A stretch of DNA of 64,000 nucleotides, taken from assembly GCA_964404895.1 (NCBI GenBank), contig CAYOLV010000002.1, positions 372,001 to 436,000 of the forward strand, read 5' to 3'. Each line of letters starts with the position of its first letter. Positions within the stretch are counted from its first letter, which is position 1. The position numbers and the translations under genes are program-made. This stretch comes from JBGSUZ01 sp964404895. Its GTDB lineage: Bacteria > Bacillota > Clostridia > Peptostreptococcales > Acidaminobacteraceae. Positions 1-8,496 of this stretch are shown piece by piece. A model generated the notes under the pieces. The model was not told the DNA's origin and searched no databases. It worked only from the letters and a program-made list of their open reading frames with translations.

Positions 1-369
1 CTGGTTGACCCGTTCTTCAACTTGTTCCATAATGCGAACTTCTTCGTCACGAGCACTGTCTAGAATTCTACGTTCTTCTAGTTGTGCATGCTCAACAATT
101 CTACGTTCGTCATTATGTGCTGCCTGCATAATCGCTTCTGCTTGTTTCTGAGCTTCTTCAACGATTTGCGTCTTTTGACCTTTTAGCCATTTGACATGTT
201 GGTACTCTTCAGGCAGCAAAATGTGAATTTCTCTTAGAATTTCTAAAAACTCTTCACGGTCGATCATTACTTTTCCCGTTAAAGGAATTGCGGATAAGCC
301 CTCGAGCTTATTCTCAAATTCATCTAGCAAATCCATAACTTTTAAATTCATATCAGATGATTGTCTCAA
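1..369 (-). CDS. Coiled-coil protein of unknown function (partial, runs off left edge)
   Basis: The frame is open to base 1, so only the first 123 codons are visible. After about residue 60 the chain is an almost unbroken charged helix rich in Glu, Gln, Ala and Arg (EERRILD, EEVRIME), predicting a long coiled coil. Proteins like this at the same place after coaD in Clostridia are often auto-named ATP synthase subunit b-like or V-ATPase subunit H-like; that similarity is probably only coiled-coil composition. I chose TTG at 369-367 because AGGAG lies nine bases upstream; the in-frame ATG at 351 has no ribosome site at proper distance. It follows coaD by 12 bases and is probably cotranscribed with it. 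Function unknown. Confidence 0.75.
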   Translation of the reverse strand, partial: MRQSSDMNLKVMDLLDEFENKLEGLSAIPLTGKVMIDREEFLEILREIHILLPEEYQHVKWLKGQKTQIVEEAQKQAEAIMQAAHNDERRIVEHAQLEERRILDSARDEEVRIMEQVEERVNQ

Positions 370-381
370 AGCGTTCAACTC

Positions 382-861
382 CTATGCTTTATTTTTTTCG
401 TGCATATATTGGTAAACATTATCGGGAACAAGGCCCGCTATTTCCCCGCCAAATTTGAATACCTCTTTGACTAAACTGGAACTTAAGTATGAATATTCCG
501 TAGCCGTCATCATAAAAATAGTTTCTGCATCATCATTTAATTTTTTATTCATTGAGGCCATTTGCAACTCCATTTCAAAATCTGAAATGGCTCTAAGTCC
601 TTTGACAATTGCTGTAATGTTCTCTTTAGCAACATAGTCGACTAAAAGTCCGCTGAACTTAATAACCTTCACATTAGGCAAATCTTTGATTGCCTCATTG
701 ATTAACATCATTCGTTCATCTTCGTCGAACATTGGATTCTTTTGAGAATTGACCAAAACGCCCACAATGACTTCGTCAAACATTTTTGAAGCTCTTTTAA
801 CAATATCTAAATGTCCATTGGTAATGGGATCAAAGCTCCCTGGATATAAAACCCTCTTCAT
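382..861 (-). CDS. coaD: Phosphopantetheine adenylyltransferase
   Basis: Catalyses the fourth step of coenzyme A synthesis, ATP plus 4'-phosphopantetheine giving dephospho-CoA, in the cytosol. The 159-residue length is normal for CoaD. The nucleotidyltransferase signature is intact: GSFDPITNGH near residue 8 (T/HxGH) and SSSLVKE near residue 128, matching the ISSTxVR-like ATP-binding motif. The ATG overlaps the rsmD stop by four bases (ATGA), and AGGAGGG precedes it inside rsmD. The rsmD-coaD pairing is common in Firmicutes. CoaBC, which makes the substrate, lies at 17.6 kb. Confidence 0.97.
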   Translation of the reverse strand: MKRVLYPGSFDPITNGHLDIVKRASKMFDEVIVGVLVNSQKNPMFDEDERMMLINEAIKDLPNVKVIKFSGLLVDYVAKENITAIVKGLRAISDFEMELQMASMNKKLNDDAETIFMMTATEYSYLSSSLVKEVFKFGGEIAGLVPDNVYQYMHEKNKA

Positions 862-1403
862 GATGCCCTCCTGTAAATTGTCAAAGATGTGATGCCATAA
901 GTTCTAGTTTTAACCAATTCCAAGGATTCAGGAAGGTTCCAAACGTCATCTTTAGCATGTTCGATGACAATAATGCCATCTATTTTAAGCACACGATCCT
1001 TTTCAATGGCTTGCAGAATAGGTTCTACATGATCTTTCGAATACGGAGGATCCATAAAAATAATATCTATTGAATCTTTTTCAAGTCTGTGAATAGCTGA
1101 AATACAATCGCCTTGAACAATTTTTGCTTCGTCCAGAGCTCTTATTTTTTCTGCATTCTTACGAATGACTCCAATACATTCCTTATTCATGTCCACAAAA
1201 GTAGCTGATTTAGCCCCTCTGCTGATGCCTTCAAGACCTAGTGCCCCAGATCCTGCAAATAGATCCAAAACGGTCTTGTCATAAAAATCATACTGCAATA
1301 AATTAAAAAGTGACTCTTTGACGCGGTCAGTGGTAGGTCTCGTTTCAAGACCCTCGATCGTCATCAATTTAGTGCCTCGTGCTCTGCCTGAAATTATTCT
1401 CAT
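858..1403 (-). CDS. rsmD: 16S rRNA (guanine966-N2)-methyltransferase
   Basis: Methylates N2 of G966 in 16S rRNA using S-adenosylmethionine. The protein is 181 residues, normal for RsmD. The Rossmann SAM motif LDLFAGSGALGLE (about residues 46-58) and the amino-methyltransferase motif MDPPY (about residue 116) are both present, as is the N-terminal start MRIISGRARG typical of the family. It lies 49 bases downstream of recG and is translationally coupled to coaD by a four-base overlap, so recG-rsmD-coaD probably form one transcript. Confidence 0.96.
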   Translation of the reverse strand: MRIISGRARGTKLMTIEGLETRPTTDRVKESLFNLLQYDFYDKTVLDLFAGSGALGLEGISRGAKSATFVDMNKECIGVIRKNAEKIRALDEAKIVQGDCISAIHRLEKDSIDIIFMDPPYSKDHVEPILQAIEKDRVLKIDGIIVIEHAKDDVWNLPESLELVKTRTYGITSLTIYRRAS

Positions 1404-1452
1404 GACTTATCCTCATTATACAATATCTGATTCTATCTTATCCAAATATTCG

Positions 1453-3477
1453 TTACAATGCAAACTTTTCCATTAAAGTCTGCTTGAGTGCTGTTAAATA
1501 GATTTGTGAAGCTTCTTCTGTCTCTATGCGTTCAAACAATGCTCTGACTGCCTCCTGAGCCACCTGAAGGATATCTAAATGCTTTGAAAGATCTGCCAGC
1601 TTTAATTGGGGCAGTCCGTGCTGCCGTGTCCCGAAAAACTCCCCTGGTCCTCTTAAGGACAAATCTTGGTCTGCGATGTAGAAGCCATCTGTAGAGGTAA
1701 CCATGACTTTGATTCGGTCTTTGGCAATTCTACCTGGTTGGTCTGAAACCAAGTAACAATAAGACTGAGCCCCGCCGCGGCCTACTCGTCCTCTAAGCTG
1801 ATGGAGTTGACTAAGGCCAAAGCGATCTGCATCCATAACGACCATTACCGTGGCACTCGGTACATTGATACCCACTTCAATAACTGTTGTGGCAACCAAT
1901 ACCTGAATTTCTTTTCGCTCAAAAGCATGCATAATCTGTTCTTTGTCTTTGCTTTTCATTTTGCCGTGAATTAATCCAATTTCCAATTCTGGGTATACCA
2001 CACTGAGAGATTCCCATGTTTTTTCTGCAGAATTAAGGGTCAGGGTCTCCGAATCTTCTACCAAGGGACAAACCACATAGACTTGCTCATTTCGACTTAC
2101 CGCTTCAGTAATAGCAGTGTGAATTTGATCCATTTGTTTTGCAGGCACATATTCTGTTAAAATAGACTTTCTGCCTATGGGCATCTGACTGATAATTGAA
2201 ATGTCTACATCGCCATAAAGCACCAACGAAAGGGTTCTAGGAATAGGGGTTGCCGACATAACCATGACGTGAGGATTAACCCCCTTTGTCAAAAGGTTGA
2301 GGCGCTGACCTACGCCAAAGCGATGCTGTTCGTCTGTTACAACTAGGGACAAGCTCTCAAAAGACAGGTCGTCTTGAAGAACTGCGTGGGTTCCAATAAC
2401 AAATTTAATGTCGCCAGAAGCGATTTTTTCTTTGATTTTCGGTTTTTGTTTAGTGCTCCCTGTTAATAGGACTATTGGATAGTCTTCCCCAAATAACTCT
2501 TTAAACGAGCGGAAATGCTGTTCTGCCAGTATTTCGGTAGGAACCATTAAAACAGACTGATGTCCATTCTGATAGGCTAAGAACATAGCCATGAAAGCCA
2601 CTATGGTTTTACCTGAGCCTACATCCCCTTGTACAAGTCTATTCATAGCGCGGCTTCTCGACATATCTTGAAAAATATCATCTACCACTTCACCCTGACT
2701 CTGGGTCAGTTGAAAGGGCAGCTTGGCTTGAATTTCAGCTTTCACTTGTCCAATTTGGTGAACAAACCCTTGTTTGTGTCCCAAATCTCGTTTTAAGGCA
2801 AATAGTCCCGCTTGCAATTGGAAGAGTTCTTCGAAAATCAATCTGTATTTTGCCACTTTATAACTCTGCTTATCGGTAGGAAAATGAATCTGTTCGATTG
2901 CAAAGGAACGTTGACAGAGTCTATAGGAATGCAAAAGCCAATCAGGCATCGTCTCGTTCATTTTTGGCAAGAACATCCCTAGGGCTCTTCTTTGAAAATC
3001 ACAAATCTCATTTTGAGTCAGCCCATCCGTCAAAGAGTAAATTGGGGAAATGCCCAATGTCTTTTCAGGGTCACTGTCTTCTGTGACGGGAAAATGCTCT
3101 GGTTGAAACATAACGGGGAGAATACCCTCTTTCTTTATTTGACCAAAGAAATAGAAGGACTCCCCAACTTGGAATACTTTTTGGAGGTAAGGTGCATTAA
3201 AATAGATCAACTGAAGATAGCCAAAGCCATCGGTAATTCTCAGCTTCAACATGGACTTTTTAAATTTTGTCATTTGAGATTGAACGCCTGCGATTCGCCC
3301 TTTGATGGTGACGAAATCTCCATCTGTAAAATCACCTATTTTTACAATATTCCCTTTGTTGACATAAGTTCTAGGATAATTTTCCAAAAAGTCTTCAACG
3401 CAGAACAATCCCAAGCGATTGAGTTTTTTTTCAGTTTTAGGACCTACGCCCTTTAATTCCGTTAAACTCATTGTCAT
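1453..3477 (-). CDS. recG: ATP-dependent DNA helicase RecG
   Basis: Branch-migration helicase that remodels stalled forks and Holliday junctions. With the start at 3477 it is 674 residues, the usual RecG length. An N-terminal wedge/OB domain (LKGVGPKTEKKL, then about residues 55-140) precedes two SF2 helicase lobes: Walker A GDVGSGKT at about residues 284-291, DEQH box at 382-385, motif III SATPIPR, and the late motif QLRGRVGRG. An upstream in-frame codon exists at 3537, but GGGAG lies seven bases before the ATG at 3477. Downstream of fakA; followed by rsmD and coaD as in other Clostridia. Confidence 0.96.
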   Translation of the reverse strand: MTMSLTELKGVGPKTEKKLNRLGLFCVEDFLENYPRTYVNKGNIVKIGDFTDGDFVTIKGRIAGVQSQMTKFKKSMLKLRITDGFGYLQLIYFNAPYLQKVFQVGESFYFFGQIKKEGILPVMFQPEHFPVTEDSDPEKTLGISPIYSLTDGLTQNEICDFQRRALGMFLPKMNETMPDWLLHSYRLCQRSFAIEQIHFPTDKQSYKVAKYRLIFEELFQLQAGLFALKRDLGHKQGFVHQIGQVKAEIQAKLPFQLTQSQGEVVDDIFQDMSRSRAMNRLVQGDVGSGKTIVAFMAMFLAYQNGHQSVLMVPTEILAEQHFRSFKELFGEDYPIVLLTGSTKQKPKIKEKIASGDIKFVIGTHAVLQDDLSFESLSLVVTDEQHRFGVGQRLNLLTKGVNPHVMVMSATPIPRTLSLVLYGDVDISIISQMPIGRKSILTEYVPAKQMDQIHTAITEAVSRNEQVYVVCPLVEDSETLTLNSAEKTWESLSVVYPELEIGLIHGKMKSKDKEQIMHAFERKEIQVLVATTVIEVGINVPSATVMVVMDADRFGLSQLHQLRGRVGRGGAQSYCYLVSDQPGRIAKDRIKVMVTSTDGFYIADQDLSLRGPGEFFGTRQHGLPQLKLADLSKHLDILQVAQEAVRALFERIETEEASQIYLTALKQTLMEKFAL

Positions 3478-3526
3478 GTCTCGTCTCTCCCAAAGTAATT
3501 TGACGTCTCTACTAATACCAACAGCA

Positions 3527-3550
3527 ATGGCTAGCACTAAGGCTAGCCAT
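3527..3550. repeat. 9-bp perfect inverted repeat upstream of recG
   Basis: ATGGCTAGC, six-base loop, GCTAGCCAT. It lies in the gap between the fakA-like gene and recG. On the minus (transcribed) strand it is not followed by a T tract, so it is a poor intrinsic terminator; it may be an RNA-processing hairpin or an operator. Confidence 0.5.
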
Positions 3551-3552
3551 GA

Positions 3553-3581
3553 GTTTTATTTTCTTAAAAACTAAATGTAAA
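3553..3581 (-). promoter_or_regulatory. Candidate recG promoter
   Basis: Minus strand TTTACA (3576-3581), 17-base spacer, TAAAAC (3553-3558). The -35 is good and the -10 poor. If used, transcription would start just before or within the inverted repeat at 3527-3550. Confidence 0.35.
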
Positions 3582-3595
3582 TTTATGCGTTTTCC

Positions 3596-5299
3596 TTATT
3601 CAACAGAAGCGATGTAGTAATAAAGGGGCTGTCCGCCTTCTTGAATGTCTACATCAATATGGTCGTATTTAGCGGTCAACTGATCCGCCAATACTTGAGC
3701 CATCTCTTCAGTAACTGATTCCCCATAATACAAAGTGACAATTTCAGAGTCTTCATCGATTAATTGCTCTAAAGCTTTAAGGGTCACTTGCTCTACAGAT
3801 TTACCTACTTCGATGATCGTGCCATCTGCTACACCTAAAATGTCGTCTTTAGCAATATCCATGCCATTGAAAACAGTATCTCTCACAGAGAAAGTCACCT
3901 GTAGTGTTTTAACCGTTTCAATAGCTGCCTTCATATTTTCAAAGTTAGCTTCAGCACTACGCTCAGCATTGAATTGAATTAAAGAAGCGATGCCCTGTGG
4001 CACTGTCTTTGTAGGCAATACATAAACATTCTTATCTGTGAGAATATCTTTCGCCTGATTCGCCGCCAAAATGATGTTGCTGTTATTTGGCAAAACGAAA
4101 ATATTTTCAGCTTTACATGCTTCAATCGCTTTCACGATGTCTTCTGTGCTTGGATTCATGGTTTGACCGCCTTCAACAATGACGTTGACGCCAAGGTCTT
4201 TAAGAATTTTAGCAAGGCCTTCCCCCATAGCAATAGAAACGATGCCGTGTGGTGCGAGTGCTTCTTCTTGAGGTACTTCGGAAACTGGGGCTTTTTCTTC
4301 TATTATTGCTTCAGATTGAGCCTGAGTTGTCTGAGGTGGAGCCATCGGTTTAACGGCTTCTTGCTTTTCTGCACCATCTACGATAGAAGAATGCTGTTGT
4401 CTCATATTTTCAATTTTGATGGTCATCAAATCCCCAAATTTTAGGGCTTCTTCCAAAGCTACCCCTGGGTTATCAGTATGCACATGGATTTTCACAAGGT
4501 CTTCGTCTTGGACAAACACCATGCTATCTCCCATTTTTTCCACATTATTTCTTAAATAAGTCACATCATCAATTCGAGTTTTAAGAATAAACTCTGTGCA
4601 ATAAGTGAAGTTAATCTCTTCAGCAGAAATTTCAGCTTGAGGGTGACCTGGTTTGCCTTCTTCAATGGCATAATGAGATTCGACACCCAAAACAGCGTCC
4701 ATAAAACCTCTTAAAATGAGAACAAGTCCTTTACCACCCGCATCTACAACCCCTGCCTGTTTCAAAACAGGTAAATAGTCTGGTGTTTTTTCAAGAGTCT
4801 CTTCTGCACGACGAATCAAAATAGCCAAAAGTTCGTGGATTGGCATTTCTTGTTCAGTATAATCTACTGCTAATTCTCCAGTTTTTCTAATGACTGTAAG
4901 AATAGTTCCTTCAACAGGTTTCATAACTGCTTTGTAGGCTGTATCTGATGATTCTCTAATCGCTGTGGCAAGATCAATAGACGTCATGACTTCTTTGTCA
5001 TGACAACCTTTAGAAAAACCTCTGAAAATTTGCGACAAAATAACACCTGAGTTTCCTCTGGCACCCATTAAAGACCCTTTTGACATGGCTTTAGCAACAC
5101 TTCCTGCATGGGCAGAAGGTATTTTTTCAATTTCTGTAATAGCCGCATTCATGGTGAGAGACATATTAGTCCCTGTGTCTCCGTCTGGTACTGGAAAAAC
5201 GTTTAATGCATCTACCATTGCTTTGTTTTGATTTAGTGTATAAGCCGCTTGCTTGAACATTTTTGCAAGCAATACGCCATCTATATGTTTAATATCCAA
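3596..5299 (-). CDS. fakA: Fatty-acid-kinase-like DAK (DhaL) domain protein, FakA/YloV family
   Basis: Related to FakA, which phosphorylates fatty acids held by DegV-family FakB partners; no fakB lies in this window. The N-terminal DhaL-type kinase domain shows ALNVFPVPDGDTGTNMS, the nucleotide/Mg-binding loop of the family, plus MSKGSLMGARGNSGVILSQ. A central and a C-terminal domain (from about residue 345) are separated by a Pro/Glu/Gln/Ala-rich linker. I place the start at TTG 5299: a GGGGGG run sits eight bases upstream and the product (567 residues) then aligns with typical YloV starts. An in-frame TTG at 5341 would overlap asp23. The order asp23-yloV-recG is as in Bacillus. Confidence 0.88.
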   Translation of the reverse strand: MDIKHIDGVLLAKMFKQAAYTLNQNKAMVDALNVFPVPDGDTGTNMSLTMNAAITEIEKIPSAHAGSVAKAMSKGSLMGARGNSGVILSQIFRGFSKGCHDKEVMTSIDLATAIRESSDTAYKAVMKPVEGTILTVIRKTGELAVDYTEQEMPIHELLAILIRRAEETLEKTPDYLPVLKQAGVVDAGGKGLVLILRGFMDAVLGVESHYAIEEGKPGHPQAEISAEEINFTYCTEFILKTRIDDVTYLRNNVEKMGDSMVFVQDEDLVKIHVHTDNPGVALEEALKFGDLMTIKIENMRQQHSSIVDGAEKQEAVKPMAPPQTTQAQSEAIIEEKAPVSEVPQEEALAPHGIVSIAMGEGLAKILKDLGVNVIVEGGQTMNPSTEDIVKAIEACKAENIFVLPNNSNIILAANQAKDILTDKNVYVLPTKTVPQGIASLIQFNAERSAEANFENMKAAIETVKTLQVTFSVRDTVFNGMDIAKDDILGVADGTIIEVGKSVEQVTLKALEQLIDEDSEIVTLYYGESVTEEMAQVLADQLTAKYDHIDVDIQEGGQPLYYYIASVE

Positions 5300-5315
5300 C
5301 TGCTTCGCCCCCCAA

Positions 5316-5672
5316 TTAACCTTGAACTCTGACACCTTCAATATTCAAGTTAACCTTGAGTACCTTTAGGCCGGTCTGATTTTCGACACTGTATTTGACA
5401 CGCTCTATAATATTTTGCGCTACAACTGAAATTTTTGTGCCGAATTGGATGATGACGAATAAATCGATAACGATCCCATTTTCGTCCGCTTTAATTTTGA
5501 CACCTTTGCTTAAGTTTTCTTTTTTTAATAAACTAACAATCCCATTGCTTGCTGATCTTGAAGCCATGCCCACAAGTCCGTAACATTCTACAGCTGCTGC
5601 ACCTGCTATTGTAGCAATCACTTCGTTATTTATATAAATAGCTCCGTAACTGTTATCTACTTTTATGGTCAT
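5316..5672 (-). CDS. Asp23/Gls24 family envelope stress protein (YloU-like)
   Basis: A 118-residue protein of the Asp23 family, which is linked to cell-envelope stress in Gram-positive bacteria and is usually encoded just before the fakA homolog, as here. The family pattern is visible: GAIYINNEVIATIAGAAAVECYGLVGM at the N-terminus, then a hydrophobic beta/alpha domain with FGTKISVVAQNIIERVKYSVENQTGLKV. ATG at 5672 has GGAGG eight bases upstream. A good minus-strand promoter lies at 5789-5817. No signal peptide or membrane segment. Confidence 0.9.
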   Translation of the reverse strand: MTIKVDNSYGAIYINNEVIATIAGAAAVECYGLVGMASRSASNGIVSLLKKENLSKGVKIKADENGIVIDLFVIIQFGTKISVVAQNIIERVKYSVENQTGLKVLKVNLNIEGVRVQG

Positions 5673-5788
5673 AAGTAATTCCTCCCCATTATAAATCTAA
5701 AGGGCTCGAGAGATTTTTCCCAAGCTTTTTACCTGATGTTTCCTTCATGTTTGAAATCATTTAATAACAAAAAACATTGTTATTCATA

Positions 5789-5817
5789 ATTGTATCGTAT
5801 AGACTGGGTTAATTCAA
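5789..5817 (-). promoter_or_regulatory. SigA-type promoter for asp23-fakA
   Basis: Minus strand TTGAAT (5812-5817), 17-base spacer, TACAAT (5789-5794). It is divergent from the rpmB promoter about 40 bases away. It leaves a leader of roughly 110 bases before the asp23 ATG; I see no clear riboswitch in that leader. Confidence 0.7.
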
Positions 5818-5857
5818 TCGTTTAAAAAATTTATACCTCATATTTTTTATTTAAAAC

Positions 5858-5886
5858 TTGTCTTTCATATGAAAGACTGCTATAAT
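5858..5886 (+). promoter_or_regulatory. rpmB promoter with an 18-bp palindrome between the boxes
   Basis: TTGTCT (5858-5863), exactly 17 bases, consensus TATAAT (5881-5886). A perfect palindrome GTCTTTCATATGAAAGAC covers 5860-5877, overlapping the -35 box and most of the spacer, which is where a repressor would bind. Confidence 0.85.
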
Positions 5887-5932
5887 TAATACTGCTTATG
5901 TTTGTTATTTGCTCAAGGGAGGTGTATTTAAA

Positions 5933-6124
5933 ATGGCTAGAGTATGTGAAGTGTGTGGTAAAGGCAAAGTATCTGGTAACAACGTGTCTCACGCGAACAA
6001 CCATACAAGAAGAACTTGGGCTCCAAACCTTAGAAGAGTTAAGGCAGTTGTCAATGGATCACCAAAGAGACTTATGGTGTGCACAAGATGCCTTCGTTCT
6101 GGAAATGTTCAAAGAGCTATCTAA
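5933..6124 (+). CDS. rpmB: 50S ribosomal protein L28 (zinc-binding form)
   Basis: L28 of the large ribosomal subunit, 63 residues. It begins MARVCEVCGKGK and later has CTRC, giving the CxxC...CxxC ribbon of the zinc-binding (C+) L28 form. ATG at 5933 has an AGGGAGG site upstream; an in-frame start 24 bases earlier would add residues not found in L28. It is a single-gene plus-strand unit between divergent asp23 and convergent thiN, with its own promoter and terminator. Confidence 0.98.
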   Translation: MARVCEVCGKGKVSGNNVSHANNHTRRTWAPNLRRVKAVVNGSPKRLMVCTRCLRSGNVQRAI

Positions 6125-6147
6125 CTCAAAGAGATAATCTTTTGAGT

Positions 6148-6186
6148 AAAAGTCTGCTTTTAACATCTAAAAGCAGACTTTTTTAT
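6148..6186 (+). terminator. Intrinsic terminator of rpmB
   Basis: A 15-bp perfect stem (6148-6162 with 6168-6182) around a five-base loop, merging into a T run on the plus strand. Confidence 0.92.
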
Positions 6187-6227
6187 GTAGTTTAAAACAG
6201 TTCTTAAGGTTGGAACCTACAACTAAG

Positions 6228-6277
6228 AAACCCCATCCATGACTTCTCATGTCAGAAGTTAAGGATGGGGTTTTTTG
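6228..6277. terminator. Second hairpin terminator between convergent rpmB and thiN
   Basis: Outer stem AAACCCCATCC (6228-6238) with GGATGGGGTTT (6263-6273), inner stem ACTTCT/AGAAGT, followed on the plus strand by TTTTTT. On the minus strand the tail is only TTTCTT, so it acts best on the plus strand but may also end the thiN transcript. Confidence 0.75.
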
Positions 6278-6291
6278 CGTTTTGAATTAAA

Positions 6292-6939
6292 TTAGTCTCT
6301 GGAACAAATCAAGAAGGCCATTCCCTCATGGAGATGGATCTCCCCTTTGTCACCCAAAAGTTCATTGCTAATGGTCACTGTGCTTGCCTGATCAATGATT
6401 GCTCGATCTAGCGGATACTTAAATCCCTTCAGCGTCACACAGAGGCGTTCTGAGATGGGCACCAAACTCATAAAGGACCAATTGCCTCGTTTAAGTTCCG
6501 TGACACCTGACACAATCTGACGGATCTCATTGTGGTCGTCAAGGATGATCCCGGTCTTGCCCGCTCTTTCAATTCGACGAAGCAACATCATATTGGCTAA
6601 TGTATGATCCATTCGGCTGCCCGTCCCCCCTAAAATGCAAATTTGTTCTGCATCTTGCTTAAGGGCTTCTAGGATTGCCAACTCTGTGTCTGTATAGTCT
6701 TTTTCTTTAGGAAAAGTTACCTTTGGAATTTCAGCATAGGCAGTTTCCCACTCATGAACTGGAGCAGAATCGAAATCCCCAACAATCAGGTTGGGTCTTA
6801 AATCTTCTGTCTTAATGAAATTCTTGATTCCACCGTCGGCAGCAATGACGAACATGCTCTTTACAAATTGTTCTCTGAGCAATCGTTCGCTAACAAGGGC
6901 CCCTCCAGTTACGATTAAAACCTGTTTATTATTTGCCAA
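6292..6939 (-). CDS. thiN: Thiamine pyrophosphokinase
   Basis: Converts thiamine to thiamine diphosphate by pyrophosphoryl transfer from ATP. The 215-residue protein shows the family landmarks: VIAADGGIKNF, LIVGDFDSAP (acidic metal-binding motif), KDYTDTELAI and ILGGTGSRMDHTLAN. The start is a TTG at 6939 that overlaps the last codons of rpe, with AGAGGAAG about nine bases upstream; no better ATG is near. Last gene of the prkC-rsgA-rpe-thiN run, the same order as in Bacillus, where the small sporulation gene spoVM follows; none is present here. Confidence 0.94.
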   Translation of the reverse strand: MANNKQVLIVTGGALVSERLLREQFVKSMFVIAADGGIKNFIKTEDLRPNLIVGDFDSAPVHEWETAYAEIPKVTFPKEKDYTDTELAILEALKQDAEQICILGGTGSRMDHTLANMMLLRRIERAGKTGIILDDHNEIRQIVSGVTELKRGNWSFMSLVPISERLCVTLKGFKYPLDRAIIDQASTVTISNELLGDKGEIHLHEGMAFLICSRD

Positions 6940-7591
6940 GTTTTTTCGCTTCCTCTCTGAACTTCATAACTTCCTTTTCAATGCCTTCTCCTGCAAACAA
7001 CGCAGAGCCTGCTACTATAATATTTGCGCCCGCTTCGAGTACAATGCCAACATTGTCAGCTTTAATGCCGCCATCTACTTGAATATCGATTTGAAGCCCT
7101 CTGTCGTCGATCATTTTTCGAAGACGTCGAATTTTGTCGGTACAACTGTGAATATAGCTTTGTCCACCAAAACCAGGATTCACCGACATAATCAGTACCA
7201 TATCCAGTTCTGGAAGTATCTCTTCTATAGTGCTCAGAGGTGTAGCGGGGTTCAAAGAAACCGCTGCCTTGACACCGTATGACTTAATGTTTTGAATAGT
7301 TCTGTGCAAGTGAATGCAAGCCTCTTGATGAACTGTAATGAGGTCTGCTCCCGCTTTTACAAAAGTTTCTATATAATTGTCTGGGTTTTCTATCATTAAA
7401 TGAACATCTTTGACCATATTCGTCTTCTTTGCAACGGCTTGTAACACCACTGCGCCAAAAGAAATATTGGGTACAAAATGGCCATCCATAACGTCTACAT
7501 GTAAATACTCGCAGCCTGCTGCTTCTACTTTTTTGACGTCTTCCAACAAATTACCAAAATCTGCCGAAAGAATCGAAGGTGCTAATTTCAT
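6929..7591 (-). CDS. rpe: Ribulose-phosphate 3-epimerase
   Basis: Interconverts ribulose 5-phosphate and xylulose 5-phosphate in the pentose phosphate pathway. It is 220 residues, normal for Rpe, with the TIM-barrel motifs APSILSADFGNL, HVDVMDGHFVPNISFG (metal-binding His and Asp), MSVNPGFGGQ and QVDGGI. The ATG shares one base with the rsgA stop (TAATG), so translation is probably coupled. It overlaps the thiN start. Confidence 0.98.
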   Translation of the reverse strand: MKLAPSILSADFGNLLEDVKKVEAAGCEYLHVDVMDGHFVPNISFGAVVLQAVAKKTNMVKDVHLMIENPDNYIETFVKAGADLITVHQEACIHLHRTIQNIKSYGVKAAVSLNPATPLSTIEEILPELDMVLIMSVNPGFGGQSYIHSCTDKIRRLRKMIDDRGLQIDIQVDGGIKADNVGIVLEAGANIIVAGSALFAGEGIEKEVMKFREEAKKLGK

Positions 7592-8466
7592 TAGTACTGC
7601 CTCCTTGTATTCTTGATCTCTTGATACAAATAACGATAGGACTCATATCTCTGTCCTGATATTTTAAAGGTATCTACTGCTGCAATAACACCGCAACCGG
7701 GTTCATTAATGTGTACGCAGTCATCGAAACGACAAAATTCTTCTTGCTCTTCAAATTCAGGGAAAAAGTCTTTCAATGAATTCAGTTCAATAAACTCGAG
7801 GTCTAGACTTGTAAACCCTGGGGTATCCACAACCCAGCCCCCGTGATCCAGTGGCATTAATTCTGTATGCCTTGTGGTGTGCTTGCCTCTATTTATTTTT
7901 TCACTGAGCTCCCCAGTTTTTAAACTGAGTCCCTTTTGAAGCTTATTGAGAAGAGAGGACTTACCTACCCCCGACGGTCCAGCAAAGACGGTTACTTTGT
8001 CTTGAATGGCTTCTTTAAGCTCATCTATACCTTCTCCAGTCTTCCATGAGGTCAAAATGACTTTAAATCCTGCCGATTCATAAACCTTTTTGAGTTCTTT
8101 GCCCATCCCTTTTTGGTCACCATCAATTTTATTGAAGCAAATAATGGGTACAACGCCTGCTGCAATAGATAAGACTGTCATTTTATCGAGCAGGATACGG
8201 TTGGGATCAGGATTTTGTACGGCAAATACAATGACAGAATGATCTACATTGGCCACTGCCGGTCTTATCAATTCAGTTTTTCTTTCTTCGATCTCTTCAA
8301 TCGTTGCCTTTTCTTCATTTTCTGGCAAAATCAGAACCCTATCTCCAACGAGAGGGGTAAGTTTTTGATTCTTAAACTTACCCCTAGCTTTACATTCAAA
8401 TAGGCTGTCATCTGTTTTGACATAGTAAAATCCAGCAATCCCCTTAAGGATGATTCCTTTTACCAT
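7591..8466 (-). CDS. rsgA: Small ribosomal subunit biogenesis GTPase RsgA
   Basis: Circularly permuted GTPase that checks late 30S assembly. The 291-residue chain has an N-terminal OB fold, then GTPase motifs in permuted order: G4 CFNKID, G1 GPSGVGKSSLL, G3 DTPGF, and a C-terminal zinc motif CRFDDCVHINEPGC. ATG at 8466 has GGAGGG five bases upstream. It is separated from prkC by a 141-base palindrome-rich gap, unlike the tight coupling to rpe downstream. Confidence 0.97.
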   Translation of the reverse strand: MVKGIILKGIAGFYYVKTDDSLFECKARGKFKNQKLTPLVGDRVLILPENEEKATIEEIEERKTELIRPAVANVDHSVIVFAVQNPDPNRILLDKMTVLSIAAGVVPIICFNKIDGDQKGMGKELKKVYESAGFKVILTSWKTGEGIDELKEAIQDKVTVFAGPSGVGKSSLLNKLQKGLSLKTGELSEKINRGKHTTRHTELMPLDHGGWVVDTPGFTSLDLEFIELNSLKDFFPEFEEQEEFCRFDDCVHINEPGCGVIAAVDTFKISGQRYESYRYLYQEIKNTRRQY

Positions 8467-8496
8467 GATGACCCTCCATTTTTTTATTGGCCCCAG

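Noticed and set aside
2992..3456. 154-codon plus-strand frame inside recG
   Set aside because: Antisense shadow of a well-conserved recG; no ribosome site and no recognisable domain.
6125..6291. spoVM-like micro-ORF between rpmB and thiN
   Set aside because: The stretch is filled by two terminator hairpins and has no short ORF with a ribosome site resembling SpoVM.
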